64,000 nucleotides of DNA from Thermoanaerobaculia bacterium (GCA_022826745.1 JAJDUI010000038.1:1-64000); one strand, 5' to 3'; counted from the first letter of the stretch, positions 32,809 to 42,113 are shown. The notes: generated by a model from the letters alone, not told the origin. Numbers and translations are program-made.

Positions 32809-33969
32809 ATGAGTCTGGGAGTAGCGGAGACCACAGGGACGGGGTATCTGGCGGCGAGCGCCCTCGCGGAGGAGGACTTCTGCCCGATCCTCGGCTTCGA
32901 TCACCTGGAGCTGTACGTCGGCAACGCGAAACAGTCGGCCGCCTGGTACTGCCACGTCTTCGGCTTCGAGTGCACCGCGGTCCGCGGTCTGGAGACCGGA
33001 GAGCGGGCCTGCGCGTCCTACCTCGTCGAACAGGGAGACATCCGGCTCCTGTTGACCAGCGGTCTCCACTCGTCGCATCCCGCCGCGCGTTCGGTGCGCC
33101 GGCACGGCGATTCGGTCGCGGTCATCGCGCTGTCCGTGCCGGACGCGGACGCCGCGTTCGATGCTGCCGTGGCGCGGGGCGCCGAGGCGGCCGCGGCGCC
33201 GGCGACGGCCGCGGACGAGCACGGCGGGTTCCGCCACGCGGCGATCCGCCTTTACGGCGACTGCGTCCTTCAGTTCATCGATCGCCGGGGCTACGGCGGC
33301 GTCTTCGGCCCCGGCTTCCGGCCGGCGCCCGTGATTCCCGGCGCCGCCGCCGGCCGGGACTGTGGCCTGGTCGCGATCGACCACCTGGTGGCCAACGTCG
33401 AGTTGGGGCGGATGAACGAGTGGGCGGCCTTCTTCTCGCAGGTGCTCGGCTTCAGCCAGCTCGTGCACTTCGACGACGAGGCGATCTCGACCGAGTACTC
33501 GGCGCTCATGTCGAAGGTGATGCAGGACGGCACGGGCGCGATCAAGTTCCCGATCAACGAGCCGGCCGAGGGCCGGAAGAAGTCGCAGATCGAGGAGTTC
33601 CTCGAGTTCCACGAGGGGCCCGGCGTGCAGCACATCGCCTGCCGGACGAACGACATTCTCGCTACGGTCACGCGTTTGCGCGAGAACGGCGTCGAGTTCC
33701 TGCACGTGCCGATCTCCTACTACGAGGATCTGGAGCAGCGGGTCGGGACGATCGACGAGCCGATCGATCGCCTGGCGGAACTCGGCATCCTCGCCGACCG
33801 CGACGAGGACGGCTACCTGCTGCAGATCTTCACCAAGCCGGTCGAGGATCGGCCTACGCTGTTCTACGAGATCATCGAGCGGCACGGCGCCACCGGCTTC
33901 GGCGCGGGCAACTTCAAGAGCCTGTTCGTGGCGCTGGAGCGGGAGCAGGCGGCGAGGGGGAACCTGTGA
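32809..33969 (+). CDS. hppD: 4-hydroxyphenylpyruvate dioxygenase
   Basis: 386 residues, two VOC-type halves. It converts 4-hydroxyphenylpyruvate to homogentisate using Fe(II) and O2. All three iron ligands are present: H192 (AIDHLVANV), H275 (GVQHIACRT) and E354 (LFYEIIERHG). The C-terminal region GFGAGNFKSLFVALEREQ is characteristic of the family. The start is supported by AGGAGG 8 bases upstream (32795-32800). Its stop overlaps the GTG of phenylalanine hydroxylase (GTGA). Second gene of the phenylalanine/tyrosine catabolic operon; homogentisate dioxygenase and later genes are not in the window. Confidence 0.96.
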   Translation: MSLGVAETTGTGYLAASALAEEDFCPILGFDHLELYVGNAKQSAAWYCHVFGFECTAVRGLETGERACASYLVEQGDIRLLLTSGLHSSHPAARSVRRHGDSVAVIALSVPDADAAFDAAVARGAEAAAAPATAADEHGGFRHAAIRLYGDCVLQFIDRRGYGGVFGPGFRPAPVIPGAAAGRDCGLVAIDHLVANVELGRMNEWAAFFSQVLGFSQLVHFDDEAISTEYSALMSKVMQDGTGAIKFPINEPAEGRKKSQIEEFLEFHEGPGVQHIACRTNDILATVTRLRENGVEFLHVPISYYEDLEQRVGTIDEPIDRLAELGILADRDEDGYLLQIFTKPVEDRPTLFYEIIERHGATGFGAGNFKSLFVALEREQAARGNL

Positions 33970-34892
33970 GCGCGGTCGGGGCCGCGCCCGGCCTGCTCGC
34001 CGGCGCGGATCTGACGACCGGCCGGGCCGATTTCATCGAGCGCGCGCAGACCCGGGGAGACCTGTTCGTCGAGCAGCCCTACGATCTCTACAGCGAGGCG
34101 AACCAGGAGACCTGGAGGCGGCTGTACCGGGCGCTCGCCGGCAAGTGGGAGCAGCACGCCCACCCCCGCTTCCTGGACGGCGTGGCGCGTCTGGGCCTGG
34201 ATCCGGATCGCATCCCGAGGCTCGAGGACGTCAACCGTTTCCTCGAGCCGCTGAGCGGGTTCAGGGCGCGGGCGGTCAGTGGCTACGTGCCGGCCTACCT
34301 GTTCTTCGACTGCCTGCGCCGCCGGGAGTTCCCGACCACGATCACGGTGCGCGACGGCGACCGGCTCGACTACCTTCCCGAGCCGGACATTTTCCACGAC
34401 CTGGCCGGACACGTGCCGATGCACACGGACCCGGCCTTCGCCGGCGTGCTGGTCCGCTTCGGGGACGCGGCGCGGGCGGCGGCGCTCCGGGCGCGGGACG
34501 GCGACTGCCGGAGCGTCGAGAGCGGGCTCAGGGCACTGGCGCGGTTCTTCTGGTTCACGATCGAGTTCGGTTTGATGCGGCGTCCGGGCGGCGACGGGCT
34601 CTGCGCCTACGGCAGCGGCCTGTTGAGTTCGTCAGGCGAGATCGCGCACTCGCTCGAGTCTCCCAGGGTGCAGCGCGTGCCCTTCCAGCTCGAGTGGGTC
34701 GTGAACCAGGGCTTCGAGATCGACTCGCTGCAGCCGCTGCTGTTCGTCGTCGACAGCTTCCGCCACCTGGAGCGCGAAGTGCGCCGGCTGGAGCGCTGGC
34801 TCGGCGAGGGTCGTCTGGACAACGTGGCCCCGGGCGAGCCGGCGGTCAGCCGGGAGGACCTGCGCTCCTTCCTGGACGCCGGGCTTCAGTAG
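33966..34892 (+). CDS. phhA: Phenylalanine 4-monooxygenase
   Basis: 308 residues, the usual length of single-domain bacterial enzymes. It hydroxylates phenylalanine to tyrosine with tetrahydropterin, O2 and iron. The 2-His-1-Glu iron site is complete: H144 and H149 in IFHDLAGHVPMHTDP and E200 in FTIEFGL. Other family landmarks are GYVPAYLFFDCLRRREFP and YGSGLLSSSGEIAHSL. The GTG start overlaps the HPPD stop by four bases, giving tight coupling. No pterin-4a-carbinolamine dehydratase is seen nearby. The 3' end overlaps the convergent amidase by 7 bases. Confidence 0.96.
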   Translation: MSAVGAAPGLLAGADLTTGRADFIERAQTRGDLFVEQPYDLYSEANQETWRRLYRALAGKWEQHAHPRFLDGVARLGLDPDRIPRLEDVNRFLEPLSGFRARAVSGYVPAYLFFDCLRRREFPTTITVRDGDRLDYLPEPDIFHDLAGHVPMHTDPAFAGVLVRFGDAARAAALRARDGDCRSVESGLRALARFFWFTIEFGLMRRPGGDGLCAYGSGLLSSSGEIAHSLESPRVQRVPFQLEWVVNQGFEIDSLQPLLFVVDSFRHLEREVRRLERWLGEGRLDNVAPGEPAVSREDLRSFLDAGLQ

Positions 34893-36373
34893 CCCGGCGG
34901 GCGCTCGAAACCGCCGATGCGCCGGCTCAGCCGCCGGGCCAGGTCGAGGGTCGTGCGGTCCTCGAGGAAGGGCCCCGCGATCTGGAGTCCGACCGGCAGG
35001 CCGTCCGAGGCGGCGCCGGCCGGGATCACGGTCGCCGGCAGGAATGCGACCCCGGTGAGGCCGACCCAGAGGGTCTGCTCGCCGTAGGCGCGCTGCTCGC
35101 CGTTGACGGTGATGCGCCGCGCGCCCATCGGTTCGCTGTGGTCGTGGGGAATCGCGGTGGTCGGCAGGCAGGGCAGAAGCACGGCGTCCCACTCCCTGAA
35201 GAACTCGTGCCACTTGCGGCGCATCTGCAGCCGGCGTTCGTTCGCCGATAGCCACGCCCGGTGTCGCTGCGAGGCCCAGCGCGCCGCGAGCGCGCCTTCC
35301 TCTTCCTCGCGCAGGCCGCGCTCGGCGAGTTCCTCGATCTCCTGGTGGCTGAAGCCGCCGCACATGGCGGCGCCCAGGAGCTGGCCGAAGACGCGCGTCG
35401 CGTAGTCGAAGGTGAAGTCGGGTCGGGCTTCGCGATCGACGGTGGCGCCGGCGCCTTCCAGTGCATCCGCGGCCGCATCGAGGCGTTCGCGCACCCGGTC
35501 GTCGATGGGGCAGGACGGTTCCTCGAACCACACGGCGACCCGGTAGTCCGAGATGTTGCCGTGGCGAGGCGGCGGCAGCTCCAACCGGTAGCCGGGCGCG
35601 TGCCAGTCGTCGGGGCCGGCGAGGAGGTCGATGCCGAGTTCGAGGTCCTCGACGTTGCGAGCCATCGGCCCGGCGACGGCGATGTCGGCCTGCGTCAGCG
35701 TGCCGGGCGGTCCCGGAATCTGGCCGAGGGCGGGCACGATGCCGTAGCTCGGCTTGTGGCCGAAGACTCCGCAGGTGGAGGCCGGGCCGCGGATCGAGCC
35801 GCCGATGTCGCTGCCCAGTTCAAACGGAGTGAACCCGGCCGCCAGGGCCGCGGCCGACCCGCCTGATGACCCGCCCGGTGTCCGCTCCAGGTTCCAGGGG
35901 TTGTTCGTTTGCCCGAAGACCTCGTTGTAGCTCTGCGTGTCGCCGGCGTAGATCGGCAGGTTCGTCTTGCCGAAGACGACGGCTCCGGCGGCGCGCAGGC
36001 GGGCGACCGGCACCGCGTCGACCTCGGGAACGTGGCCGCTCAGTTCCGGGGCCCCGGAGGTCGTCCGCATGCCAACGGTCTGGAAGGAGTCCTTGATCGT
36101 CATCGCGACGCCGTGCAGCGGGCCCAGGTTCCGGCCGTCCGCCAACGCCCGGTCGGCGGCGTCGGCCTCACCGCGGGCACGTTCGGCGTCGAGGGTGACG
36201 ACAGTGTTGAGAGGCGGATTCAGCCGCTCGACTCGGTCGAGCAGATGCTCGAGATAGTCGCGGGAAGAAACGCGGCGGGTCCGGATGGCGGTAGCCGCTT
36301 CGGTGGCGGACCAGTACGCCGCGTCCAGGCCCGGCGCCGGGTCGGTGGAGATGACGGGAGAGGGTTCGCTCAT
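34886..36373 (-). CDS. Amidase signature family hydrolase
   Basis: 495 residues of the amidase signature fold. The catalytic Ser-cisSer-Lys triad is visible: Lys94 (AMTIKDSFQ), the Gly/Ser signature GGSSGGSAAALAAG at 167-180, and the nucleophile Ser193 (GSDIGGSIRG). No signal peptide, so it is cytoplasmic. The family hydrolyses amides ranging from aliphatic amides and indoleacetamide to fatty acid amides, and also includes GatA; absence of gatB/gatC nearby and GatA-specific features argues against the tRNA amidotransferase. Transcribed alone leftward from a region with a TAGCCT box 7 bases upstream. Its end overlaps phhA. Confidence 0.9.
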   Translation of the reverse strand: MSEPSPVISTDPAPGLDAAYWSATEAATAIRTRRVSSRDYLEHLLDRVERLNPPLNTVVTLDAERARGEADAADRALADGRNLGPLHGVAMTIKDSFQTVGMRTTSGAPELSGHVPEVDAVPVARLRAAGAVVFGKTNLPIYAGDTQSYNEVFGQTNNPWNLERTPGGSSGGSAAALAAGFTPFELGSDIGGSIRGPASTCGVFGHKPSYGIVPALGQIPGPPGTLTQADIAVAGPMARNVEDLELGIDLLAGPDDWHAPGYRLELPPPRHGNISDYRVAVWFEEPSCPIDDRVRERLDAAADALEGAGATVDREARPDFTFDYATRVFGQLLGAAMCGGFSHQEIEELAERGLREEEEGALAARWASQRHRAWLSANERRLQMRRKWHEFFREWDAVLLPCLPTTAIPHDHSEPMGARRITVNGEQRAYGEQTLWVGLTGVAFLPATVIPAGAASDGLPVGLQIAGPFLEDRTTLDLARRLSRRIGGFERPPGY

Positions 36374-36380
36374 GGCGCGC

Positions 36381-36386
36381 AGGCTA
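36381..36386 (-). promoter_or_regulatory. Possible -10 box (TAGCCT) of the amidase gene
   Basis: TAGCCT on the minus strand ends 7 bases before the ATG at 36373. The same hexamer at nearly the same distance precedes miaA. Confidence 0.35.
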
Positions 36387-36478
36387 GCAGCGGCACACCC
36401 GATGGCACCTCGCTTGCAACGTACCTGGCCTGATCGAAGCAGGATCTGGACTATGGTGTCGGCTCACAGGAGACAGGC

Positions 36479-38251
36479 ATGACGATCGTGAACCTCCATC
36501 CGCGGCTCTGTGGCGGGAGAAACTCCTGTCGGGCTCTGCTGGCCGTCCTCGCGACCGCCCTGGCGTTCGCGTATCCCGCGCGAGCCCAGGAGCCGGACGC
36601 ATTGTCCTCATCCGAGGTCGCTTTCGGCGAGGTGATCGACGTCCGGGTCGTCAACCTCGAAGTCGTCGTCGAGGACGGCGAGGGACGCCGCGTCCCGGGG
36701 CTCATGGCGGACGACTTCCTGGTGCTGGTAGACGGTGAGGAGGTCGATGTCGAGTACTTCACCGAGGTCTCCCAGGGGCGTGCGCGGTCGACGTCCGGCG
36801 CCGAGACGCCGCCGGCCGTGGGCGAGGGCGATGTCGTTGCCACGAACTTCCTCCTCTTCGTGGACGACGAGCGCACTCTGGTGGCCCAGAGGCGGCCGGT
36901 GTTGCAGGGGTTCGCGCACAGGCTCGGCGTGCTGGATCCGGCCGACCGGGTGGCTGTGGTCGTACAGAACGACGGGCGCCTGGAACTCCTGAGTCCGTTC
37001 ACGACGAACCGCGAGGCCACCCTGGCCGCACTCGGGGAGCTCGACCGGGGCCGACGTTTTCGCGGGCTACTGGATTCCCGGCGAATCCTCAGAACGTTCA
37101 CCGGAGGTCGTGGCGGAACGGCCGCGTACTTCCGCGATGCCGGGCCGCAGAGCTGGGCGTCCGAGGCAGCGGCGGACCTCGCTCGCCAGGGCGGAGGCGT
37201 GACGGACTACTTCGACGGGCAAGCGGGAACAGTCGGGCCGCTGGACAGTCGGACGGTCGTTGCCGAGAGCCTGGGCGCCGCGGGAGAGATCGTGGCGTCC
37301 GACCTTGTGTTCGCCGGCATGAAGCCCGACAGTTTCGAGCAGGAAGCGAGGGCCTCGATCCTCGAGCAGGATCTGAGCCTGTCGGTCGATGCCGTGGTCT
37401 CGGCGATGCGGGCGCTCGATCCACCCGAGGGACGCAAGGTGCTTCTGCTCCTGCCGGGGTACTGGCCGACCGGGGAGTTCCGGCCCTCCGGCCGGGGTGC
37501 CGGGCTGCGAACGGATCTCGAAATGCTGGACGGTCTGATCGACACGGCGAATCTGCTCGGCTACACGATCTACCCGATGGATCAGCAGGCCGGTGCGCCG
37601 AACGTGAGGTTGTGGCAGAACCTCCGCTACGTCGCGCGCGACACGGGCGGCATGGCGTTCATGGCGGGGAGCAACATCTCCGCTCTCGAGCTGGTCGCCA
37701 GCGACACGTCGAACTACTACTGGCTGGGTTTCGTGCCCGAGTACCGCCGCGATGACCGCGTACACGACATCGAAGTGCAGGTCCGAGCCCCCGGCGTCCA
37801 GGTGCGGGCCCGCCGGGGATACCTGGACCTGTCGCGGGTCGCTGAAGCCGACATGGAGGCTCAACGGCATCTCCTGTTTCCGCGGCAGCCGGAAGCGGAC
37901 GAGATCGGACTGAGAGTGAGAACCGGCACCGCCACGTCCCTGCGGGGGAAGAGAATGAGCGTGCCGGTCGATGTCGAAATCCCGGTCGGGAGCTTCACGG
38001 CGGTGCCCTGGGACGGCCGGTACGTCCAGCGGTTGGAGGTGCGCTTCGCCACCATCGATCGTGACGGCTGGCGGGCGGAACAGCCGGCGATTCCTCTCGA
38101 CCTGCGTCACGACGCCGCTCCTTCCCAGGACAGCGTGCACTGGTTCCGCGCCGACCTGGAGATGCGGCACCTGCCCCATACCGTGGTCGTCACGGTCCAC
38201 GATCCCGCGTCGCGCCAGACGGCGAGCGCCCGCATCGAGGTGAAGCCCTGA
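36479..38251 (+). CDS. VWFA-related Acidobacterial domain protein, exported (copy 1)
   Basis: 590 residues. A signal peptide (ALLAVLATALAFAYPARAQ) is followed by the conserved block EVIDVRVVNLEVVVEDGEGR, which opens this Acidobacteriota-specific family. A degenerate von Willebrand A domain follows (FLLFVDDERT, AVVVQNDGRLELLSPFT, VLLLLPGYWPTGEF) and then a C-terminal beta domain (YYWLGFVPEYRRDDRVHDI, ARRGYLDLS). The classic MIDAS DxSxS is not intact. The function is unknown; extracytoplasmic protein or ligand binding is likely. AGGAGA precedes the ATG. First of three tandem paralogues, and its stop may overlap the start of the second (CTGA). Confidence 0.88.
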   Translation: MTIVNLHPRLCGGRNSCRALLAVLATALAFAYPARAQEPDALSSSEVAFGEVIDVRVVNLEVVVEDGEGRRVPGLMADDFLVLVDGEEVDVEYFTEVSQGRARSTSGAETPPAVGEGDVVATNFLLFVDDERTLVAQRRPVLQGFAHRLGVLDPADRVAVVVQNDGRLELLSPFTTNREATLAALGELDRGRRFRGLLDSRRILRTFTGGRGGTAAYFRDAGPQSWASEAAADLARQGGGVTDYFDGQAGTVGPLDSRTVVAESLGAAGEIVASDLVFAGMKPDSFEQEARASILEQDLSLSVDAVVSAMRALDPPEGRKVLLLLPGYWPTGEFRPSGRGAGLRTDLEMLDGLIDTANLLGYTIYPMDQQAGAPNVRLWQNLRYVARDTGGMAFMAGSNISALELVASDTSNYYWLGFVPEYRRDDRVHDIEVQVRAPGVQVRARRGYLDLSRVAEADMEAQRHLLFPRQPEADEIGLRVRTGTATSLRGKRMSVPVDVEIPVGSFTAVPWDGRYVQRLEVRFATIDRDGWRAEQPAIPLDLRHDAAPSQDSVHWFRADLEMRHLPHTVVVTVHDPASRQTASARIEVKP

Positions 38252-38289
38252 CGGGAACCCGGACGATCCGTAGTCCGCTCGCAGCCCTT

Positions 38290-39975
38290 GTGCTCGTACT
38301 GGGCTTTGGCTGGCCGGCGGCGGCTCAGCAGACGGGAGTATCCCGGGCCGACCTGCTCTTCGGCGAAGAGATCGACGTCCGGGTGATCAACCTGGAGGTC
38401 GTGGTCGAGAACCGTGCCGGAGAGCGGGTGACCGGGCTCGACAGCGACGACTTCCGGCTCCTCGTCGACGGAGACGAAGTGGCTATCGAGTACTTCACCG
38501 AAGTCCGAGACAAGCGGGCCGTGGCCATCGGCGGGTCGGGCAGTCCTCCGTCGATCGGCGAGGGCGAGACCGTTGCCACGAACTACGTCCTGTTCGTCGA
38601 CGACGATCACTCGCAGGTGACGCTTCGGCGACCGGTGCTGATTGGTTTCCGGGACCGGCTGGCGGCGCTGCCGGCGGGCGATCAGGTCGCGGTCGTCGTC
38701 CAGAGCGGGCGCCAACTGGAGATCCTGAGCCCGTTCACGACGGACCGTGAGGCGACCCGGAGGGCCCTCGCTGAACTCGACAAGGGCGGCCGCTTCGGCG
38801 GCTTTCTGCGCACTCAACGGCGCCTGCGGCTCGCCGACGATCGTGGCTCGCTCGGGAGCGGAGGAGCCGCGCCCTCGCGGGAGGTCGTGTCCGCCACGTC
38901 GATTCGTGGCGCGATTAACTCCGAGGAGTTGGCGCAAGCGGACTCCTACGCCGGCGAGGGCTCGCTGGACCCTGAGGTCCGATGGCCGGCCAGCGGTGTC
39001 GCTACCTTCGCTCCGCTCGGTCCCCAGGGTATCCGGACGTTTGGACTGGGCGGCTGGGTGCCCCCAGACATGCAGTTCCGGGACATGCAGTTCTCCGTCG
39101 ACGCGGTCGTTTCGACGATGCGGGCTCTCGACCCGCCGGAGGGTCGCAAGGTGTTCTTGCTGCTCGCGGGAAGCTGGCCCTCGGGGGACCTGGGGCTCGC
39201 CAGCATCGGAAAGTCGACGGATCTCCACCTCCTGGATGCTCTGATCGACACGGCGAACCTGCTCGGGTACACGGTCTATCCGATGGACCAGCAGGGCGGC
39301 TCCGGCGGATGGCTTTGGGCGAACATGCGGTACGTCGCGCGCGGCACGGGCGGCAGGGCGTTCATGGCGGGGAGCAACGTCAGGGCTCTGGAGATCGTCA
39401 ATGCCGACACGTCGCACTACTACTGGCTGGGTTTCGTGCCCGGATACCTGCGCGACGACCGGGCGCACGACGTGCGGATCGAAGTCAGGGAGCCCCGCCT
39501 CCGGGTCCGGTCCCGCCGTGGCTACCTGGATCTGTCCCGGCGCGGGGAAGCCGACATGGAAGCCCTGCGCGAGCTCCTGTTTCCGGCGGAAGCAAAGCCG
39601 GGCGGCGGTCGGCTGCTGGTCGACGTCGGGGCAGCGGAAAGCGTGAGACGAAGCAGGATGAACGTGCCGATCACCGTCTACCTGCCGGTGGGCAGGTTCC
39701 CGGCGCTGCCTTACGACGGGCAGTTCGTGCAGGATCTCGAGGTTCGCTTCGCCGCCGTCGACCGCGTGGGTCGTCGGACCGGCGCCCCGGTGCAGCACCT
39801 GCGACTCGGAGGCGCTTCCCTGCCGGCGGCGGACGATGTCGTGCTGTACCGGACGTCCCTGTCCCTGCGCCGCTTGTCCCACGACGTGGTGGTCACCGTG
39901 CACGATCCACTGTCGCGAGAGACCGCCAGCGCGCGCATGCGGGTGGCGCCGGAAGAGGTCGAGCCGAATCCCTGA
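38290..39975 (+). CDS. VWFA-related Acidobacterial domain protein, exported (copy 2)
   Basis: 561 residues from the first conventional start, a GTG at 38290. That start leaves a short uncharged signal (LVLGFGWPAAAQQ) and no ribosome binding site. The frame stays open upstream to a CTG at 38248 that overlaps the previous stop and has GAGG 7 bases before it; starting there would give TGTRTIRSPLAALVLVLGFG, a normal charged signal peptide. The body repeats the plan of copy 1: EIDVRVINLEVVVENRAGER, YVLFVDDDHSQV, EILSPFTTDREATRRALAEL, LGYTVYPMDQQGG and YYWLGFVPGYLRDDRAHDV. Function unknown. The third copy follows after 15 bases. Confidence 0.87.
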   Translation: MLVLGFGWPAAAQQTGVSRADLLFGEEIDVRVINLEVVVENRAGERVTGLDSDDFRLLVDGDEVAIEYFTEVRDKRAVAIGGSGSPPSIGEGETVATNYVLFVDDDHSQVTLRRPVLIGFRDRLAALPAGDQVAVVVQSGRQLEILSPFTTDREATRRALAELDKGGRFGGFLRTQRRLRLADDRGSLGSGGAAPSREVVSATSIRGAINSEELAQADSYAGEGSLDPEVRWPASGVATFAPLGPQGIRTFGLGGWVPPDMQFRDMQFSVDAVVSTMRALDPPEGRKVFLLLAGSWPSGDLGLASIGKSTDLHLLDALIDTANLLGYTVYPMDQQGGSGGWLWANMRYVARGTGGRAFMAGSNVRALEIVNADTSHYYWLGFVPGYLRDDRAHDVRIEVREPRLRVRSRRGYLDLSRRGEADMEALRELLFPAEAKPGGGRLLVDVGAAESVRRSRMNVPITVYLPVGRFPALPYDGQFVQDLEVRFAAVDRVGRRTGAPVQHLRLGGASLPAADDVVLYRTSLSLRRLSHDVVVTVHDPLSRETASARMRVAPEEVEPNP

Positions 39976-39990
39976 CAGAATCGGCTGCGC

Positions 39991-41661
39991 GTGGGTTACT
40001 CGAACTCTCCCAGGTCTTCACTCGTACTCGCGGCTGCCCTGATCGTCGCCTGGACCCAGGCGGCCGAAGCGCAGCCGCCCTCCGGGCAGTCGGAGGAACC
40101 GGCCCCCGATCTCTTCTTCGGCGAGGAGATCGACGTCCGGGTGGTCAACCTGGAGGTGGTGGTCGAGGATCGGTCGGGAAACCGGGTGCACGGGCTCGAG
40201 GCCGACGATTTCCGGATCTTCGTGGACGACCTGGAGGTCGGCGTCGATTACTTCACGGAGATCCTGGAGAACCGCGCGGTTGAGTCGCGCGGAGGCGAGG
40301 CGCCGCCGGCGATCGGCGAGGGCGATTCGGTGCCGACCAACTACCTCCTGTTCGTCGACGACGACCACACTCACGTCACGTTCAGGCGCCCGGTGATCCG
40401 CGGGTTCGCGCGTCAGTTGGCAAGCCTGGGGCTGCGCGATCAGGTGGCGGTGGTGGTGCAGAGCCGCCGCCGGCTGCGGGTTCTGAGCCCGTTCACGGCA
40501 GACCGAAGAGAGACGCGCGCCGCGCTGGAGGAACTCGAACGGGGACGCTCTTTCGGCGGTGTGCTGCGCTCGCCCCGAATGATCGACCAGCGGATGCTGG
40601 CCAGCGGCGAAGGCGGGGGCCTGCCGCCGGGGGCGCGGTTCGACGAGGATCTGACTTCCGTGGCCGCCGACCTGCAGGTCGCGTCGATGAACCTGCCGCA
40701 GGCGGTCAACGAAGCGCGGGCGGAGAGCCTGGCTCGCGATCTCGAGTTCTCCGTCACCGCGGTCAGTTCGACGATGCGATCGCTCGACGTGCCGGAAGGA
40801 CGCAAGGTCCTGCTGCTGCTGGCGGGAGACTGGCCGGTCGGTCTGTTCCGACCAGCCGGCCAGGGGATCGGCCTCCGCTCCGACTGGGAGATGCTGGACG
40901 GCCTGGTCGACACGGCGAACGTGCTTGGCTACACGGTCTACCCGGTGGACCAGCAGAGAGGCCCGAGCCTGATGCGCTGGCAGAACCTGAGGCAGGTGGC
41001 GGACAGGACCGGAGGGAGAGCGTACGTTGCAGGGGCGAACCTCGGGGCTCTGCGGCGGGTCAGCGAGGACGTGGCGAACTACTACTGGCTCGGCTTCGTG
41101 CCGGAGTACCGCCGCGACGACCGGGCCCACGAGGTGCGGGTCGAAGTCAGGCGGCCAGACCTGCGTGTCCGCTCGCGCGGCGGCTACGTCGATCTTTCCC
41201 GCCGGGCCGAAGCGGACATGGAAACGCAGGGCCGGCTGCTGTTCCCCGACGAAACCCGCACACATGGAGAGCCGTTGCTGCGGGTGGAGATCGGCGAACC
41301 CGAGCCGACCGGGCCGTTTCGCCGCAAGATGCTGGTTCCGGTGACCGTCCAGATCCCCGTGGGCCACTTTCCGGTGTTTCCCTTCGAGAATCGGTTTCTG
41401 GCGCGGCTGGAACTCCGCTTCGCCGTCGTCGACCGCAACGGCCAGCAGGCGCGGATTCCGGTCATTCCGCTCAGTCTGGCCGGCTCGACACAGCCGGCGC
41501 CGGATGCCGTCGTGCCCTACGACACCGTCCTGACTTTGCGCCGGAGACCACACGACCTCCTCGTTTCTGTCCACGACCCGGTGAGCCGCCAGACCGTCAG
41601 CGTGCGGACGCACGTCAGGTTGCGGATGGAACCGACAACGACCGGCGGGGGCTTGCCTTGA
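39991..41661 (+). CDS. VWFA-related Acidobacterial domain protein, exported (copy 3)
   Basis: 556 residues, GTG start, signal peptide ending AWTQAAEAQ. Same architecture as the two preceding genes: EIDVRVVNLEVVVEDRSGNR, YLLFVDDDHTHVTFRRPV, RVLSPFTADRRETRAALEEL, LGYTVYPVDQQRG, YYWLGFVPEYRRDDRAHEV and RGGYVDLSRRAEADME. The three copies differ most in the segment between the VWA strands and helices (here about 190-250), which is likely the specificity region. The stop overlaps the TTG of the VOC gene (TTGA). Confidence 0.88.
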   Translation: MGYSNSPRSSLVLAAALIVAWTQAAEAQPPSGQSEEPAPDLFFGEEIDVRVVNLEVVVEDRSGNRVHGLEADDFRIFVDDLEVGVDYFTEILENRAVESRGGEAPPAIGEGDSVPTNYLLFVDDDHTHVTFRRPVIRGFARQLASLGLRDQVAVVVQSRRRLRVLSPFTADRRETRAALEELERGRSFGGVLRSPRMIDQRMLASGEGGGLPPGARFDEDLTSVAADLQVASMNLPQAVNEARAESLARDLEFSVTAVSSTMRSLDVPEGRKVLLLLAGDWPVGLFRPAGQGIGLRSDWEMLDGLVDTANVLGYTVYPVDQQRGPSLMRWQNLRQVADRTGGRAYVAGANLGALRRVSEDVANYYWLGFVPEYRRDDRAHEVRVEVRRPDLRVRSRGGYVDLSRRAEADMETQGRLLFPDETRTHGEPLLRVEIGEPEPTGPFRRKMLVPVTVQIPVGHFPVFPFENRFLARLELRFAVVDRNGQQARIPVIPLSLAGSTQPAPDAVVPYDTVLTLRRRPHDLLVSVHDPVSRQTVSVRTHVRLRMEPTTTGGGLP

Positions 41662-42113
41662 GCCTGATCGACGGCGTCGGCGGCGCCTTCGTGTTCAGCG
41701 AAGACCCGAAGCGGCTCGCCGACTGGTACGCGGAGCACCTCGGCATCGAGTTCGAGGGCAGCGAGGAGTTCGGGGCCTTCTACGTCCGCTATGTGGCTGC
41801 GGATCCGGACGATCCCGCATGGGTCATGGACACGACGTTCGCGATCATGAAGGCGAAGCGGCCGGTGCCGCGGATGGTGCGCAACGAGGGCGCGGAACAG
41901 GGCGACATGTACGGCGATCAGCCGTTCATGGTGAACCTGCGGGTACGCGACCTCGACGCCCTGCTGGCGTACCTCGCCGAGCGGGGCGTCGAACCGTTGC
42001 GCAGGGACGACGAGGGCTACGCCGTGTTCGCGTGGATCCTGGACGGTGAGGGAAACCGGGTCGAGCTGTACCAGCCCCGGGTCGAAGCGGCACTCAGCGC
42101 CGCACAGGCCTGA
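41658..42113 (+). CDS. VOC (glyoxalase/bleomycin-resistance fold) protein
   Basis: 151 residues, one VOC domain with paired beta-alpha-beta-beta-beta units: GAFVFSEDPKRLADWYAEHLGIEFE near the N-terminus (shown here as one segment, 10-34 in part) and VNLRVRDLDALLAYLAERGVEPL in the second half, ending DGEGNRVELYQP with the usual C-terminal Glu. The start is a TTG overlapping the previous stop (TTGA), so it is coupled to the VWFA-related operon. The family includes isomerases, dioxygenases and binding proteins; nothing here names the substrate. Six bases separate it from the convergent peroxiredoxin. Confidence 0.85.
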   Translation: MSLIDGVGGAFVFSEDPKRLADWYAEHLGIEFEGSEEFGAFYVRYVAADPDDPAWVMDTTFAIMKAKRPVPRMVRNEGAEQGDMYGDQPFMVNLRVRDLDALLAYLAERGVEPLRRDDEGYAVFAWILDGEGNRVELYQPRVEAALSAAQA

